NCBI GenBank assembly: GCA_036925085.1
Contig: JAUPFP010000043.1
Location: 818,632 to 882,631 of the forward strand
Length of the DNA stretch: 64,000 nucleotides
From: Brachycybe producta
Taxonomy: Eukaryota > Arthropoda > Diplopoda > Playtdesmida > Andrognathidae
Direction of reading: 5' to 3'
The notes beneath the pieces were generated by a model. It was not told the origin of the DNA. It did no database searches and saw nothing but the letters and a program-made list of their open reading frames with translations. Shown piece after piece: positions 11,887 through 20,560 of this stretch. How positions within the stretch are numbered: position 1 is the first letter of the stretch; every line of letters begins with the position of its first letter. Both the position numbers and the translations under genes were made by a program.

Positions 11887-12366
11887 TTACTGAGCCTGTT
11901 GTGGATTCATGCAACATTTTAAGGCGACTCCAGATCCACCAGGACAACATTTTTGTATTCCAGAACATCCTCTGTCTGTGTTGCAACGTTGCTGTGTATA
12001 AGAACACACAATATTTCCCGGAGATGAACAGTTTCCTATTTTAAATGAAATTACAAATTTTAATTTTATGCTTCTGGAGTATTTGCATTTAAAATGTCTC
12101 TTGTTACCTGCTTTAGTTGTTGGAGGTGCAGGAATTCGTGGAAATTTCGGAAACATACGCTCTTCTGGACTATCTGAAATATACATATCGAATATTAATT
12201 TAATAATTTGCAATATTTATATGAAAATATGTTAGTTACCATCCTGATCTTCAGTGTCTAAATCAGAAAATGAGTCGGTCTCATTGTTTTGGGCCGTCAA
12301 AACCATTGCAACGGCAAAAACGAACAGAACTCCAGAAACTCTAATTAGGATGTTAGTATTTTTCAT
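11887..12366 (-). CDS. short secreted WAP-like protein (WAP-like gene 3)
   Basis: Three exons: 12366-12240, 12173-12108, 12035-11887 (113 aa); both introns are phase 1 with GT-AG ends. Exon 1 carries a signal peptide (VSGVLFVFAVAMVLTA) and an acidic stretch. Exon 2 is a Pro/Lys/Arg-rich 22-residue linker. Exon 3 is the cysteine domain C-x7-C-x6-C-x5-C-x5-CC-x9-CC, ending seven residues after the last cysteine. Without a repetitive tail, it is the most typical single-domain peptide of the cluster. Its RCNTDRGC core is identical to that of gene 4, its closest relative here. An antimicrobial or protease-inhibitor role is inferred from the family only. Confidence 0.8.
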
Positions 12367-12444
12367 TTTTGGTTGCTGAGAATTTCAATTGAAAGATCTG
12401 ATTAAGTCGTGTTATGAGATGGATTTCATTGAATGTAAATGCAG

Positions 12445-12453
12445 CTATTTATA
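12445..12453 (-). promoter_or_regulatory. TATA box of WAP-like gene 3
   Basis: The minus strand reads TATAAATAG, about 80 bp before the ATG at 12366. Confidence 0.6.
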
Positions 12454-12842
12454 TTAAAGAATATATGGCCTACGACAGGTGTGCCTGCATCTCAGATATG
12501 ATATCTCACTCATTCATGTGTCACAGTCGTGTTTTTTTTTATTAAAATTGATTAATTTATGGCAAATAAATAATCTGGTAAATAATATATTTTATTAATA
12601 CAGTACTCGACTTGATGCAGATGCAGAAAACCAGCAATTCTTTAGTTACATATGTGCAAGGTTTCTCTTTTTTTCCAATTGGGTGACATGTTACAAATGG
12701 ATGATAATTTATGATATAACAAGATGGTACATAATGAAAAACATCAAGAATAATTAAAATAATATTTAGATCTATATCAACAGAGATAAACATGCCGATT
12801 GTTTTACGTAAATGCCTATAGAGTTCAGACAACACACAAATA

Positions 12843-13494
12843 CAGGCAATTAGAAATCGGGATAAACAGAAGTGGGCTCCGCCCTTTTTATGAAGACCGG
12901 CAACTTCTATTTGGTTGGTTATGTAGTCTGACGTCACATGCTCCGCCCTTTTCAATGTCGAACCACACAACAAAGAACCGCACAAGAACTTTTAAAGGTA
13001 GACCTGTTACCGACATTTCAATCCTTTGCAGCAGCAGTCGTTTTTCACTATGCAGTACAGGAGGAACCCAGGAGCACATCTGCAAGTAGTACAGACTTGG
13101 ACTAGGAGTGCATACAGTGAAATACTAGTTGCAACATTCAGTGCAGACAACACTACTGTAGATGCCCTTCATCAATAATGTGAGCATTAGTTGAGAGATG
13201 AGTGACATATCATCCTATTTCTCAGCTGGGAAAATGACATTCATACTAATATGTGTCTTATTTGGGAACATTTCTTTAGAGACAACCTGGGTGCCAGCAA
13301 AGCTACTTTTTGGCTGTGGGGTTGCCCAGTTGATGGATACTGGTTTGGTGGGAGTGCCCATGGGCATGGGTGGTCTAAAGCCTAACGGCAGGGGGGCCGA
13401 AGTCAGATTTCATAACAAACCAATTAGAAATTGCCGGTCGTCATAAAAGGGGCGGGGCCAACTTCTGTATGTCCCGATTTCTAATTGCCTGTCA
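12843..13494. mobile_element. hAT-like non-autonomous element with 8-bp target duplication
   Basis: Inverted repeats of about 100 bp begin CAGGCAATTAGAAATCGGGA on both ends and contain GC boxes (CTCCGCCC / GGGCGGGGC). The 8-bp duplication CACAAATA occurs at 12835-12842 and 13495-13502, the right copy being 3 bases beyond the repeat end. A second, shorter member is at 29665-29859. Confidence 0.75.
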
Positions 13495-13906
13495 CACAAA
13501 TAGCCCCAGCTACAGACATTGTATAGAAACAAAATAAAGATAAATTTTAATTTTGGTTACTACTACTTTGCTTACTACCATTCAGCTGTACTTTATATTA
13601 TCTCCAATTCTCTTGTGTGAATTTGTACACACACAAGGCACACACGCACATCCACAAGGCGACAATATACACTATTATATCTTGTATGTGAAATTTTAAT
13701 TTCAAACTCAGTGGTTCTTAAATATTGGTCAATTCTTTTATCCAAATTAATAGAAAACTTTTTACCAAAAAACCCATATCGAAAGGTCAATTTACTGATG
13801 TAACAAAATAGACGTACGGTAATACCGGTTTACTGGTAACGATAAAACCGGTAATGAAAACCCTAACAGTGACCCTTTCATAGACCAGTTACTCGCTGAA
13901 CCTCAG

Positions 13907-15102
13907 GGTTCCGTACATGGGCATCCGCACATAGGGGCAAGGTGGGACAGTTGCCCCCTTTCCAAAGCCAAAAAAATATTTAAATGCTCTAAAAGCTCTA
14001 AAAATGCCTCAGGATCGCTCAACTGACCCCAGAAGTTCCCACTTTTCTTGTAGAGGGCGCCTTTATGAGAGTTTGCATACAGGCGCCTTATACCCATGCA
14101 GCAGTGCTGGGAATCGCACTCCCTCCCCTATGAAATTATCCTGCAGATGCCACTGGTTCTGTGAAACCCTGTTTGGGAATCACTGACATGACTATGAATT
14201 GTTGTGGAATTTGGTCTTTGTACTTTAGTGGCATATGTGGGCAGACTGCAACTTTTAGGGAAATTCCGATTTTTTTTGGCTGGTCCAAATGAGATTTTGA
14301 CAATAGCTGGACGTTTGTCATCTAATTTCAGGTCTATTTAGACATCTTTGTTTTTCCAGAAAATCTGGAAATCAGTTGTTTTTCTCGAAATTGGTCTTTT
14401 CTGCCAAAATTATATATATAATATCCCAGATCTGTGTATGTGTGTGTGTGTGTGTGTGTGGACTAATGCTGTGTCGGAATTTATATAAATTTAAATAAAT
14501 GAAGAAATGAACCTTTTTTTTCTCAAGGTCAACTATATGTTGCACACTCCTCATCCAAGAAGCTAATGATATTAAATTGGAGAGTGGGGAGAGAGAGAGA
14601 GAGAGAAACGTAGAGGGGGGAAAAAGTGGGAGGGGGTGACTGAAATTGAAGAAGGGAAAAGGTTGGAAAGTGTAGTGGGGAAGAGAAAACGTGAAGGGAG
14701 AACAAAGTGGGAGGGGGTGACTGAAAATGAATTGAAATGAAATGAAAGGAGTAAAAAAAGGAAAAACGACGCGCATGCACACAATTGCCGGTGAATTTTG
14801 CTCCCGTCATTTATGACGGGTTACCCCACTAGTTATTAAATATTTACCAAAAATTGGCACATTTTGAGTTTTTTGTTGAAAAAAACTTTCAAGATCATGC
14901 TTCTCTTTTCCACTTTTTTTGGTAACGCTCTTTTATGTCCACTACTAAGACCAAATTATGTTTAAAAGTAAATATTAAATGAAAGTCGATATATTCAATT
15001 ATTTTTGAAAATACATCGACTTTCATTTTGTTTTTTCGCCCCCAAACCTCCTGCACCCCCCCTCTGCAGTTGCGGGCAGTGTGGTTCTCTAGCTACGCCC
15101 CT
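13907..15102. mobile_element. degenerate hAT-like remnant split by a Helitron-like insertion
   Basis: The left end carries CAGGGTTCCGT...GGGGCAAGGTGGGACAG and the right end CTCTAGCTACGCCCCTG, both typical of hAT-type termini. No transposase frame remains. The link between the two ends is inferred from polarity only. Confidence 0.35.
14410..14832 (+). mobile_element. Helitron-like non-autonomous element, copy 1
   Basis: It begins TTATATATATAATATCCCAG and ends with hairpin CCGTCATTTATGACGG followed by GTTACCCCACTAG, then a T in the flank. A terminal hairpin plus CTAG with an A/T insertion site is the hallmark of rolling-circle Helitrons. The interior has (GT)n and GA-rich minisatellite sequence, which creates long spurious CT-rich ORFs on the minus strand. 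Confidence 0.7.
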
Positions 15103-15367
15103 GAGCTCTACTTCTAATGTATAAAAATGCCTCAGAGCCTGCTTGTCACCCCTATGTATCTGTTACTGTTTGAAGAGTGCCATTTAACCAAATACTATTG
15201 TAGCCCACATCATATATGAGCTGTCTTAAATAGGTAATTATAATAATAACCTTTAAAACTTCAAATTGTTTTTTATTCCCGAAAACTAAAAGGTTACTTT
15301 TTGGTGTGTTATAGAAGGCAAAGCTTAGATAGTCATGCTTTAGTCCTCAAAGCTTATAAGGGTTATA

Positions 15368-18289
15368 CTACGTAGTTGAACTTCCTGAAGGTGTACTTCC
15401 CGGAGGCGTACTTCCCGGAGGCGTACTTCCCGGAGGCGTACTTCCCGGAGGCGTACTTCCCGACGGCGTACTTCCCGACGGCGTACTTCCCGACGGCGTA
15501 CTTCCCGACGGCGTACTTCCCGACGGCGTACTTCCCGACGGCGTACTTCCCGACGGCGTACTTCCCGACGGCGTACTTCCCGACGGCGTACTTCCCGACG
15601 GCGTACTTCCCGACGGCGTACTTCCCGACGGCGTACTTCCCGACGGCGTACTTCCCGACGGCGTACTTCCCGAAGGCGTACTTCCCGAAGGCGTACTTCC
15701 CGAAGGCGTACTTCCCGAAGGCGTACTTCCCGAAGGCGTACTTCCCGAAGGCGTACTTCCCGAAGGCGTACTTCCCGAAGGCGTACTTCCCGAAGGCGTA
15801 CTTCCCGAAGGCGTACTTCCCGAAGGTGTACTTTCTGTTTGAGGTGAAGTTTCGGTACTTGTACCCATGCTTGTGGTAGATGGCATTTCAGGGATTGCAC
15901 TTTGGCAGCATCTCCTGCCAAATTCACCACAGCATTTGTCAGATAATCTACAACCTCTGTCTGTGTTGCACCGCATGCTTTGATAATCACATGTAAATTG
16001 AGTCGGACATTTTCCTAAAAAAAATGCATATTCATAGAATTTGTACACGTATTTTGTTATTACTCTAACATTATATATATAATATCCCAGGTCTGTGTAT
16101 CTTTCTATCTATATATCTGTCTGAAGTAACGCTGTACAACCATTGAAGCATGTCGGAATTTGTATAAATTTGAATAAATGAACGGTTTTTTCTCTCAAGG
16201 TCAACTATATGTTACACACTCCCCATCCAAGAACCCCATGATATTAAATTGGAGAGTGGAAAAGGTTGGAAAGTGTGGGGGAGAGAGAGAAACGTGGAAG
16301 GGGAAAAGGTTGGAAAGTGTAGAGGGGAGAGAGAGAGAAAGAAACGTGGAGGGAGGAAAAAAGAGGGAGGGGTGACTGGAATTGAAATGAAAGGAGTAAA
16401 AAAGGAATAAACGACGCGCATGCGCACAATTGCCTGTGAATTTTGCTGCCGTCATTTATGACGGGTTACCCCACTAGTTATATATATAATATCCCAGGTC
16501 TGTGTATGTGTGTGTGTGTGTGGAGTAACAAAACCATTGAAGCACGTCGGAATTTATATAAATTTGAATAAATAAACCGTTTTTTTTTTTTCTCAAGGTC
16601 AACTATATGTTGAAACTCTTCCTTTGGAACGTGTAGAAGGGGGAGAGAGAGAAAAGTGGGAGGGGGTGAGGGGAAAAGGTTGGAAAGTGTAGAAGGGGAG
16701 AGAGAGACAAAAGTGGGAGGGTGAGGGGAAAAGGTTGGAAAGTGTAGAAGGGGAGAGAGAGAAAAGTGGGAGCGGTGACTGAAATTGAAATGAAAGGAGT
16801 AAAAAAAGGAAAAAATGACGCGCATGCGCACAATTGCCTGTGAATTTTGCTCCCGTCATTTATGACGGGTTACCCCACTAGTTTTATATATTTTACAATT
16901 ACCTGGGTGGTCTCTGGGCCGTTGACGCATTAATTGCAGAAAACCTGGAAACAATCCTATGAACCGCTTTTCAATATTATGGACATCGTTTCCTTTTGTT
17001 TCAAGAAGAATTTTTTTTAGTTTTGTTTAAAAATACAAATCTGCAGAGCAGATTTTACAGAAGAAATTAGATTATAGTATTTATTAAGGTGGCTTAATAG
17101 ATATTTATTTTTTTATTCCCCCCTGTGTGGCTGTTATGTGCTATAGGAGACCTCTTCCTTTACCTTCGGTTTTGAGAAAATTTATATTTTTCAAGCAAAC
17201 GGTTTTCGGAAGAAACATTATAAAAAAAATTCTAAGTTTTAAATGTTTTTTTTATGTCATCTTTCAAAATAAACTTTTTATGACAGTTTGAAAAAGGCGA
17301 AAATAGTTTTTCATGAAATGTCAATGGAAAACCCAAAGATTTTTAAGATATTGCCATGAAAAAACTTTTAGCATAATCTTCTACTATTCTAATTTTGAAT
17401 TCCAGTTTTATAACTCTGTTTTTGAAAAACGTTCGCTTAACATTTTTGCGTCCAAATTTTGCAAAAAAAAAAAGTCTATGGAGCATGGTTGTAGTGCTGC
17501 CGTAAAGGGTGACAAAAGCAAATTGAATATGTATGAAGCCACTTTAAGTAAACTGTTCCCACTCGGGTGAAATTTGTACTGTTGGAAAATTTCAACCGGT
17601 CAAAAATTGAACACACGTGGCCTTTGCCTATGATAGTGAATGGGCGAGGGCCACGTTTTTTTTTGTTTTTTTTTTTCTATTTTTCATCCTTTGAAATTCT
17701 CAAACAGTTTCAATTTTCACAACAGTTGAAATAAGGCCTAAATTTAAAAAAAAAACATGAAGTTGAAAATTTCAGTTATTATTAACTTATTAACTATGAG
17801 GTTTAGTTTTCAAGCAAAATATGCTAGATTTGAGATATATACAGTATATTTTTTATATATATTAAGCTTTGTCTGTCTGTGTATAACGCTGTACGAACAA
17901 AGACAAACGTTTAAGCAGGTGGGAATTTATTTAAATTTAAACGAATGGTCAACTTTATGTTGCGCTCTCCCGATCCAAGAACCCAAACAATATTAAGATG
18001 CTTATAAAAGATGCAACTGGTCAAGGCAAATTACTTTCATGACAACAGGACATTCACACAAAATTAAACTATATGCCCGCGGGTTACCCCACTAGTTATT
18101 TTATAAAAAAAAAAAGCTTGTCCTATTTCTACAAAATATATAGAATTTACCTTGTTCATTTGATAATGATAAAGTCGGTGCTTCTGGAATATTTTTCAAT
18201 ATTGTGTTAGCCGCAACACTGTAATTTAAGTAGAGTAGAGTTTCATGAAAAATCAATGAAATGAGAAGAGAAAATTTTAAAAACATCAT
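15368..18289 (-). CDS. secreted WAP-like protein with (Gly-Ser-Thr-Pro-Ser)n tail (WAP-like gene 4)
   Basis: Three exons: 18289-18151, 16944-16903, 16014-15368 (275 aa); both introns are phase 1. Exon 1: signal peptide (FSLLISLIFHETLLYL) and a propeptide-like stretch. Exon 2: a 14-codon basic linker. Exon 3: C-x5-C-x6-C-x5-C-x5-CC-x6-CC with RCNTDRGC, then a Thr/Ser linker and 29 units of a 15-bp repeat giving TPSGS or TPPGS. The introns carry at least three Helitron-like copies and a TIR element. The first of two tandem ATGs (18289) is taken as the start. The tail would be a strong O-glycosylation substrate and is likely length-polymorphic. Because the unit is a multiple of three, other frames through the array are open but meaningless. 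Confidence 0.8.
15391..15825 (-). repeat. 15-bp coding minisatellite, 29 units in three blocks
   Basis: On the plus strand the unit is GCGTACTTCCCGNNG. From low to high coordinate there are 4 units with GA at the variable bases (encoding Pro-Pro), 14 with AC and 11 with AA (both encoding Pro-Ser, different Pro codons). Units inside a block are identical (apart from one T in the outermost unit), which indicates recent block-wise expansion. Confidence 0.92.
16071..16477 (+). mobile_element. Helitron-like non-autonomous element, copy 2
   Basis: Same 5' start (TTATATATATAATATCCCAG) and same 3' hairpin and CTAG end as copy 1. It lies in intron 2 of WAP-like gene 4 and abuts copy 3 with no spacer. 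GA-rich internal repeats vary in number between copies. Confidence 0.75.
16478..16881 (+). mobile_element. Helitron-like non-autonomous element, copy 3
   Basis: It starts at the base after CTAG of copy 2, forming a perfect head-to-tail tandem, and ends CCACTAG followed by T. It has the same hairpin CCGTCATTTATGACGG and lies only about 20 bp from the 42-bp exon 2 of WAP-like gene 4. Confidence 0.75.
17084..17547. mobile_element. inverted-repeat element with TTAAGGTGGCT ends
   Basis: The left end is TTAAGGTGGCTTAATA and the right end is the complement of TTAAAGTGGCTTCATA. It lies in intron 1 of WAP-like gene 4. A related end occurs near 35430 in a MON2 intron. Confidence 0.55.
17853..18095 (+). 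mobile_element. Helitron-like element, diverged short copy 4
   Basis: It shares the TTATATATAT start, TGTGTATAACGCTGTAC and GTCAACT blocks, and the GGTTACCCCACTAG end, but its terminal hairpin is CCCGCGGG and the GA-rich interior is missing. It is in intron 1 of WAP-like gene 4, 55 bp from exon 1. Confidence 0.65.
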
Positions 18290-18339
18290 TGTTTGACTTT
18301 GAAAATTGTTATCTGATGGCAAATCTAGAATTCTTACGG

Positions 18340-18347
18340 TATTTAAA
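18340..18347 (-). promoter_or_regulatory. TATA-like box of WAP-like gene 4
   Basis: The minus strand reads TTTAAATA, 51-58 bp before the ATG at 18289. It is weaker than the TATA boxes of the sister genes. Confidence 0.4.
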
Positions 18348-18782
18348 CTAAAAATAAATTAAGACATGACCCAGTTATATCATATCAATTTGTGGTTTTT
18401 TTTCTAAAAGAGGTGATTAACTGTTTAGTTGTAGGATTTTGACAATTTCTTCTTGATTACGTATTTGAAAAAATATGAGAAAAGTAGATTCTCTGGTCTC
18501 TAGGTTAAAGCAATTGCTAAGAGAGTCAAGTATGTAGCCCTGCAGTATAAACAGGCGAATCTAATAATTTTAATCTGGCTTTTTGTCACATACATATTCA
18601 ATTTATAATTTTAATGTATGCCAGTAGCACTTAGATGGCTCAATAAAAACAGTGACATTTTTGCAACTCATTTAGGTTAATTTCTTTTAAAATTGATTAT
18701 ATTTTACATTATTGTAGCTTATAATGTAGATCATATTTGAAATAATGAATTGGTATGATTTAGACTTAAATTGTATCTTTTA

Positions 18783-19832
18783 TTATTTTAGAATGTAATC
18801 TAAAAGTGATTGCTGTTTCTTGGAAGATTCAGTAGTTGCATTTCCATCTTCGACCTTTAACCCTTCGAAAACGTGTTTAAAAATATTTTTGCTTGCATCT
18901 TTGATGGCTCCAACTAGTTTCTTTTCGGCAGCTTCAGCAGCTTTCGCTTCTTTTGCTTTTTCATCTTCAAACTTTTTATTTTCCTATAATAAAAAATAAT
19001 ATATACTCGTACTGCTATGGAAATATTAATAGCAACCATGTTGCAGCTCAATTCTATCATTTTTTGTCAATATTTCATACAAATTTTTATTGAAATAAAA
19101 AAGTACATATAATTTAGAATGTATTTATTACGAATTTGTTAATTTTGTCTAAACAAATTTTATTTAAATTATTTTTAAGACTAGTCACAATTTTTTTTTA
19201 TGAACTTGAAACCATTCAAACACCCTAAAATGACTATAGAGATAGATATATTTAGTTTGTTTATTTTTAGGAATTTGTTGTTATATCTTAGCATGCATTT
19301 CGAGTTTATAAAAAATTAGATTATTTTGTATAAATTTTAACTAATAATTAAAAAAACTAAGATAAAATTAACAAAATTTTTTTTTTCTGAAAATGTTTTT
19401 GACTTCAATAAAGATTTTCATGACATAAATTAGCATAAATTAATAACATTAAAAGTTAAAAATTGTATTTTTTCCATAGCTGTATTTACTTCAAACTTTA
19501 TAATTTTTGGAAATCTTCATGTTTTAATAATTGTAAATACTTACTGTGCAGCAAAAAAATCTGTCAGAACCCAAACAGCATGTTTCAAATTGTCTGCAGT
19601 GTCTATTGTTTTCACACATAAAACTTTCCTTTGGGTCACAAGTGACATTCTTAGGACACATGACTAAAAAGGTAAATAAGAGAAAATAAGAAAACGATAT
19701 TACCCTGATCTTAAAGTAAGATTTAGTTAAGATAAAAAGTTAATTTAAACCATTGTTTTGTCCATAGGATAAATCTACAATTTGTGCAAAAACAAATATG
19801 ATTATTGCAAAACTCATTGCAGCCATTGCCAT
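18783..19832 (-). CDS. secreted WAP-like protein with charged helical tail (WAP-like gene 5)
   Basis: Three exons: 19832-19751, 19663-19545, 18983-18783 (133 aa); the introns are phase 1 and phase 0. Exon 1: signal peptide (MSFAIIIFVFAQIVDLSYG). Exon 2: the cysteine domain C-x5-C-x7-C-x5-C-x5-CC-x7-CC. Exon 3: 66 residues with no cysteine, starting with a Lys/Glu/Ala-rich stretch (EAKAAEAAEKK) predicted to be an amphipathic helix, then a Leu/Phe-containing end. No ORF longer than 60 codons reveals it, so it would be missed by simple ORF calling. The lack of a low-complexity tail and the helical tail set it apart from genes 1-4. It is divergently oriented to DCLRE1C, 728 bp away. Confidence 0.75.
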
Positions 19833-19898
19833 TTAATTTATAGTAAATTAAGTCGTTGATCAAGAAAAATTAATGTATTAAAACAAAACTAACTTTTG

Positions 19899-19906
19899 TT
19901 TATATA
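19899..19906 (-). promoter_or_regulatory. TATA box of WAP-like gene 5
   Basis: The minus strand reads TATATAAA, about 70 bp before the ATG at 19832. Confidence 0.5.
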
Positions 19907-20389
19907 ATTAACATAAATTTTTACGCTAACATATTTTTAAGTAATGCGATTTGAATTAAATATTTGAAATAAGATATTTTATTTAAAACAATTGTTTTCA
20001 TTTGTGAAGACAATGGCAGACGAATTCCATAAAATGAAATTTTATACAATTCATATTTCAATGTTAATCAGATTTAATGAATAATAAATTAATCATTATA
20101 AATTTAGAATAAATTAAGCCTATTTGTACGCGATCAAATTATATACTGTATAAATATTTCACTATATGCTAATAAGTAAATATTTAATCAAAAATACTTA
20201 TTCAAATGTTAATTGCTTATACACGTAATTGCATTTTTAATTAAAATTTGAATGTCTATATTTTTAATTATAAAATTTTGAACATAATTTACTTTTTATC
20301 AGTTTTGTGTAATTTGTGAAATTTACATAAAATTTGAATGCAAATTATATTATTTATTGAATTTTGAATTTACCGCTTTTTTATACAAA

Positions 20390-20448
20390 TATCGATATTA
20401 TAATTGTTATAAAATCGATAGTTACGATAACGTTAGCATTTATCGATA
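20390..20448. promoter_or_regulatory. DRE-like TATCGATA cluster upstream of DCLRE1C
   Basis: Two perfect 8-bp palindromes TATCGATA (20390-20397 and 20441-20448) flank an AATCGATA near-match (about 20414). They lie 110-170 bp before the DCLRE1C ATG. In insects this motif is the DREF-bound element of housekeeping and replication-gene promoters. Binding here is inference. Confidence 0.5.
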
Positions 20449-20560
20449 TCCAAACAAATTTAATTGTTGGCAGCGGCGGCGGCTAATTTACAAAATTTTG
20501 AGCCGGTTCATTTAAAATACTATGTGTTATTTTTGAAAATTTAACAATAAAATCACGAAA

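Larger units (their letters stand above)
12454..15367. other. spacer between WAP-like genes 3 and 4, transposon-filled
   Basis: No gene is supported. Most of it is mobile-element sequence: a hAT-like inverted-repeat element (12843-13494), a degenerate element running from about 13907 to 15102, and a Helitron-like element (14410-14832) inserted into the latter. A (GT)n tract lies at 14437-14460. Confidence 0.55.

Noticed and set aside
11887-12213. Single 108-codon frame covering the end of WAP-like gene 3
   Set aside because: It reads through two introns. The three-exon model gives a signal peptide and closes all phases.
15340-15990. 216-codon minus-strand frame of REVRL repeats and a 167-codon plus-strand frame of TAYFP repeats
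   Set aside because: Both are alternative readings of the 15-bp array, whose unit is a multiple of three. Only the frame entered from the WAP-like cysteine domain has splice support and a signal peptide.
14372-16859. Several 60-140 codon minus-strand frames rich in Phe, Ser, Leu and Pro
   Set aside because: They read through the GA-rich minisatellite inside the Helitron-like copies; the same frames recur in each copy and have no domain.
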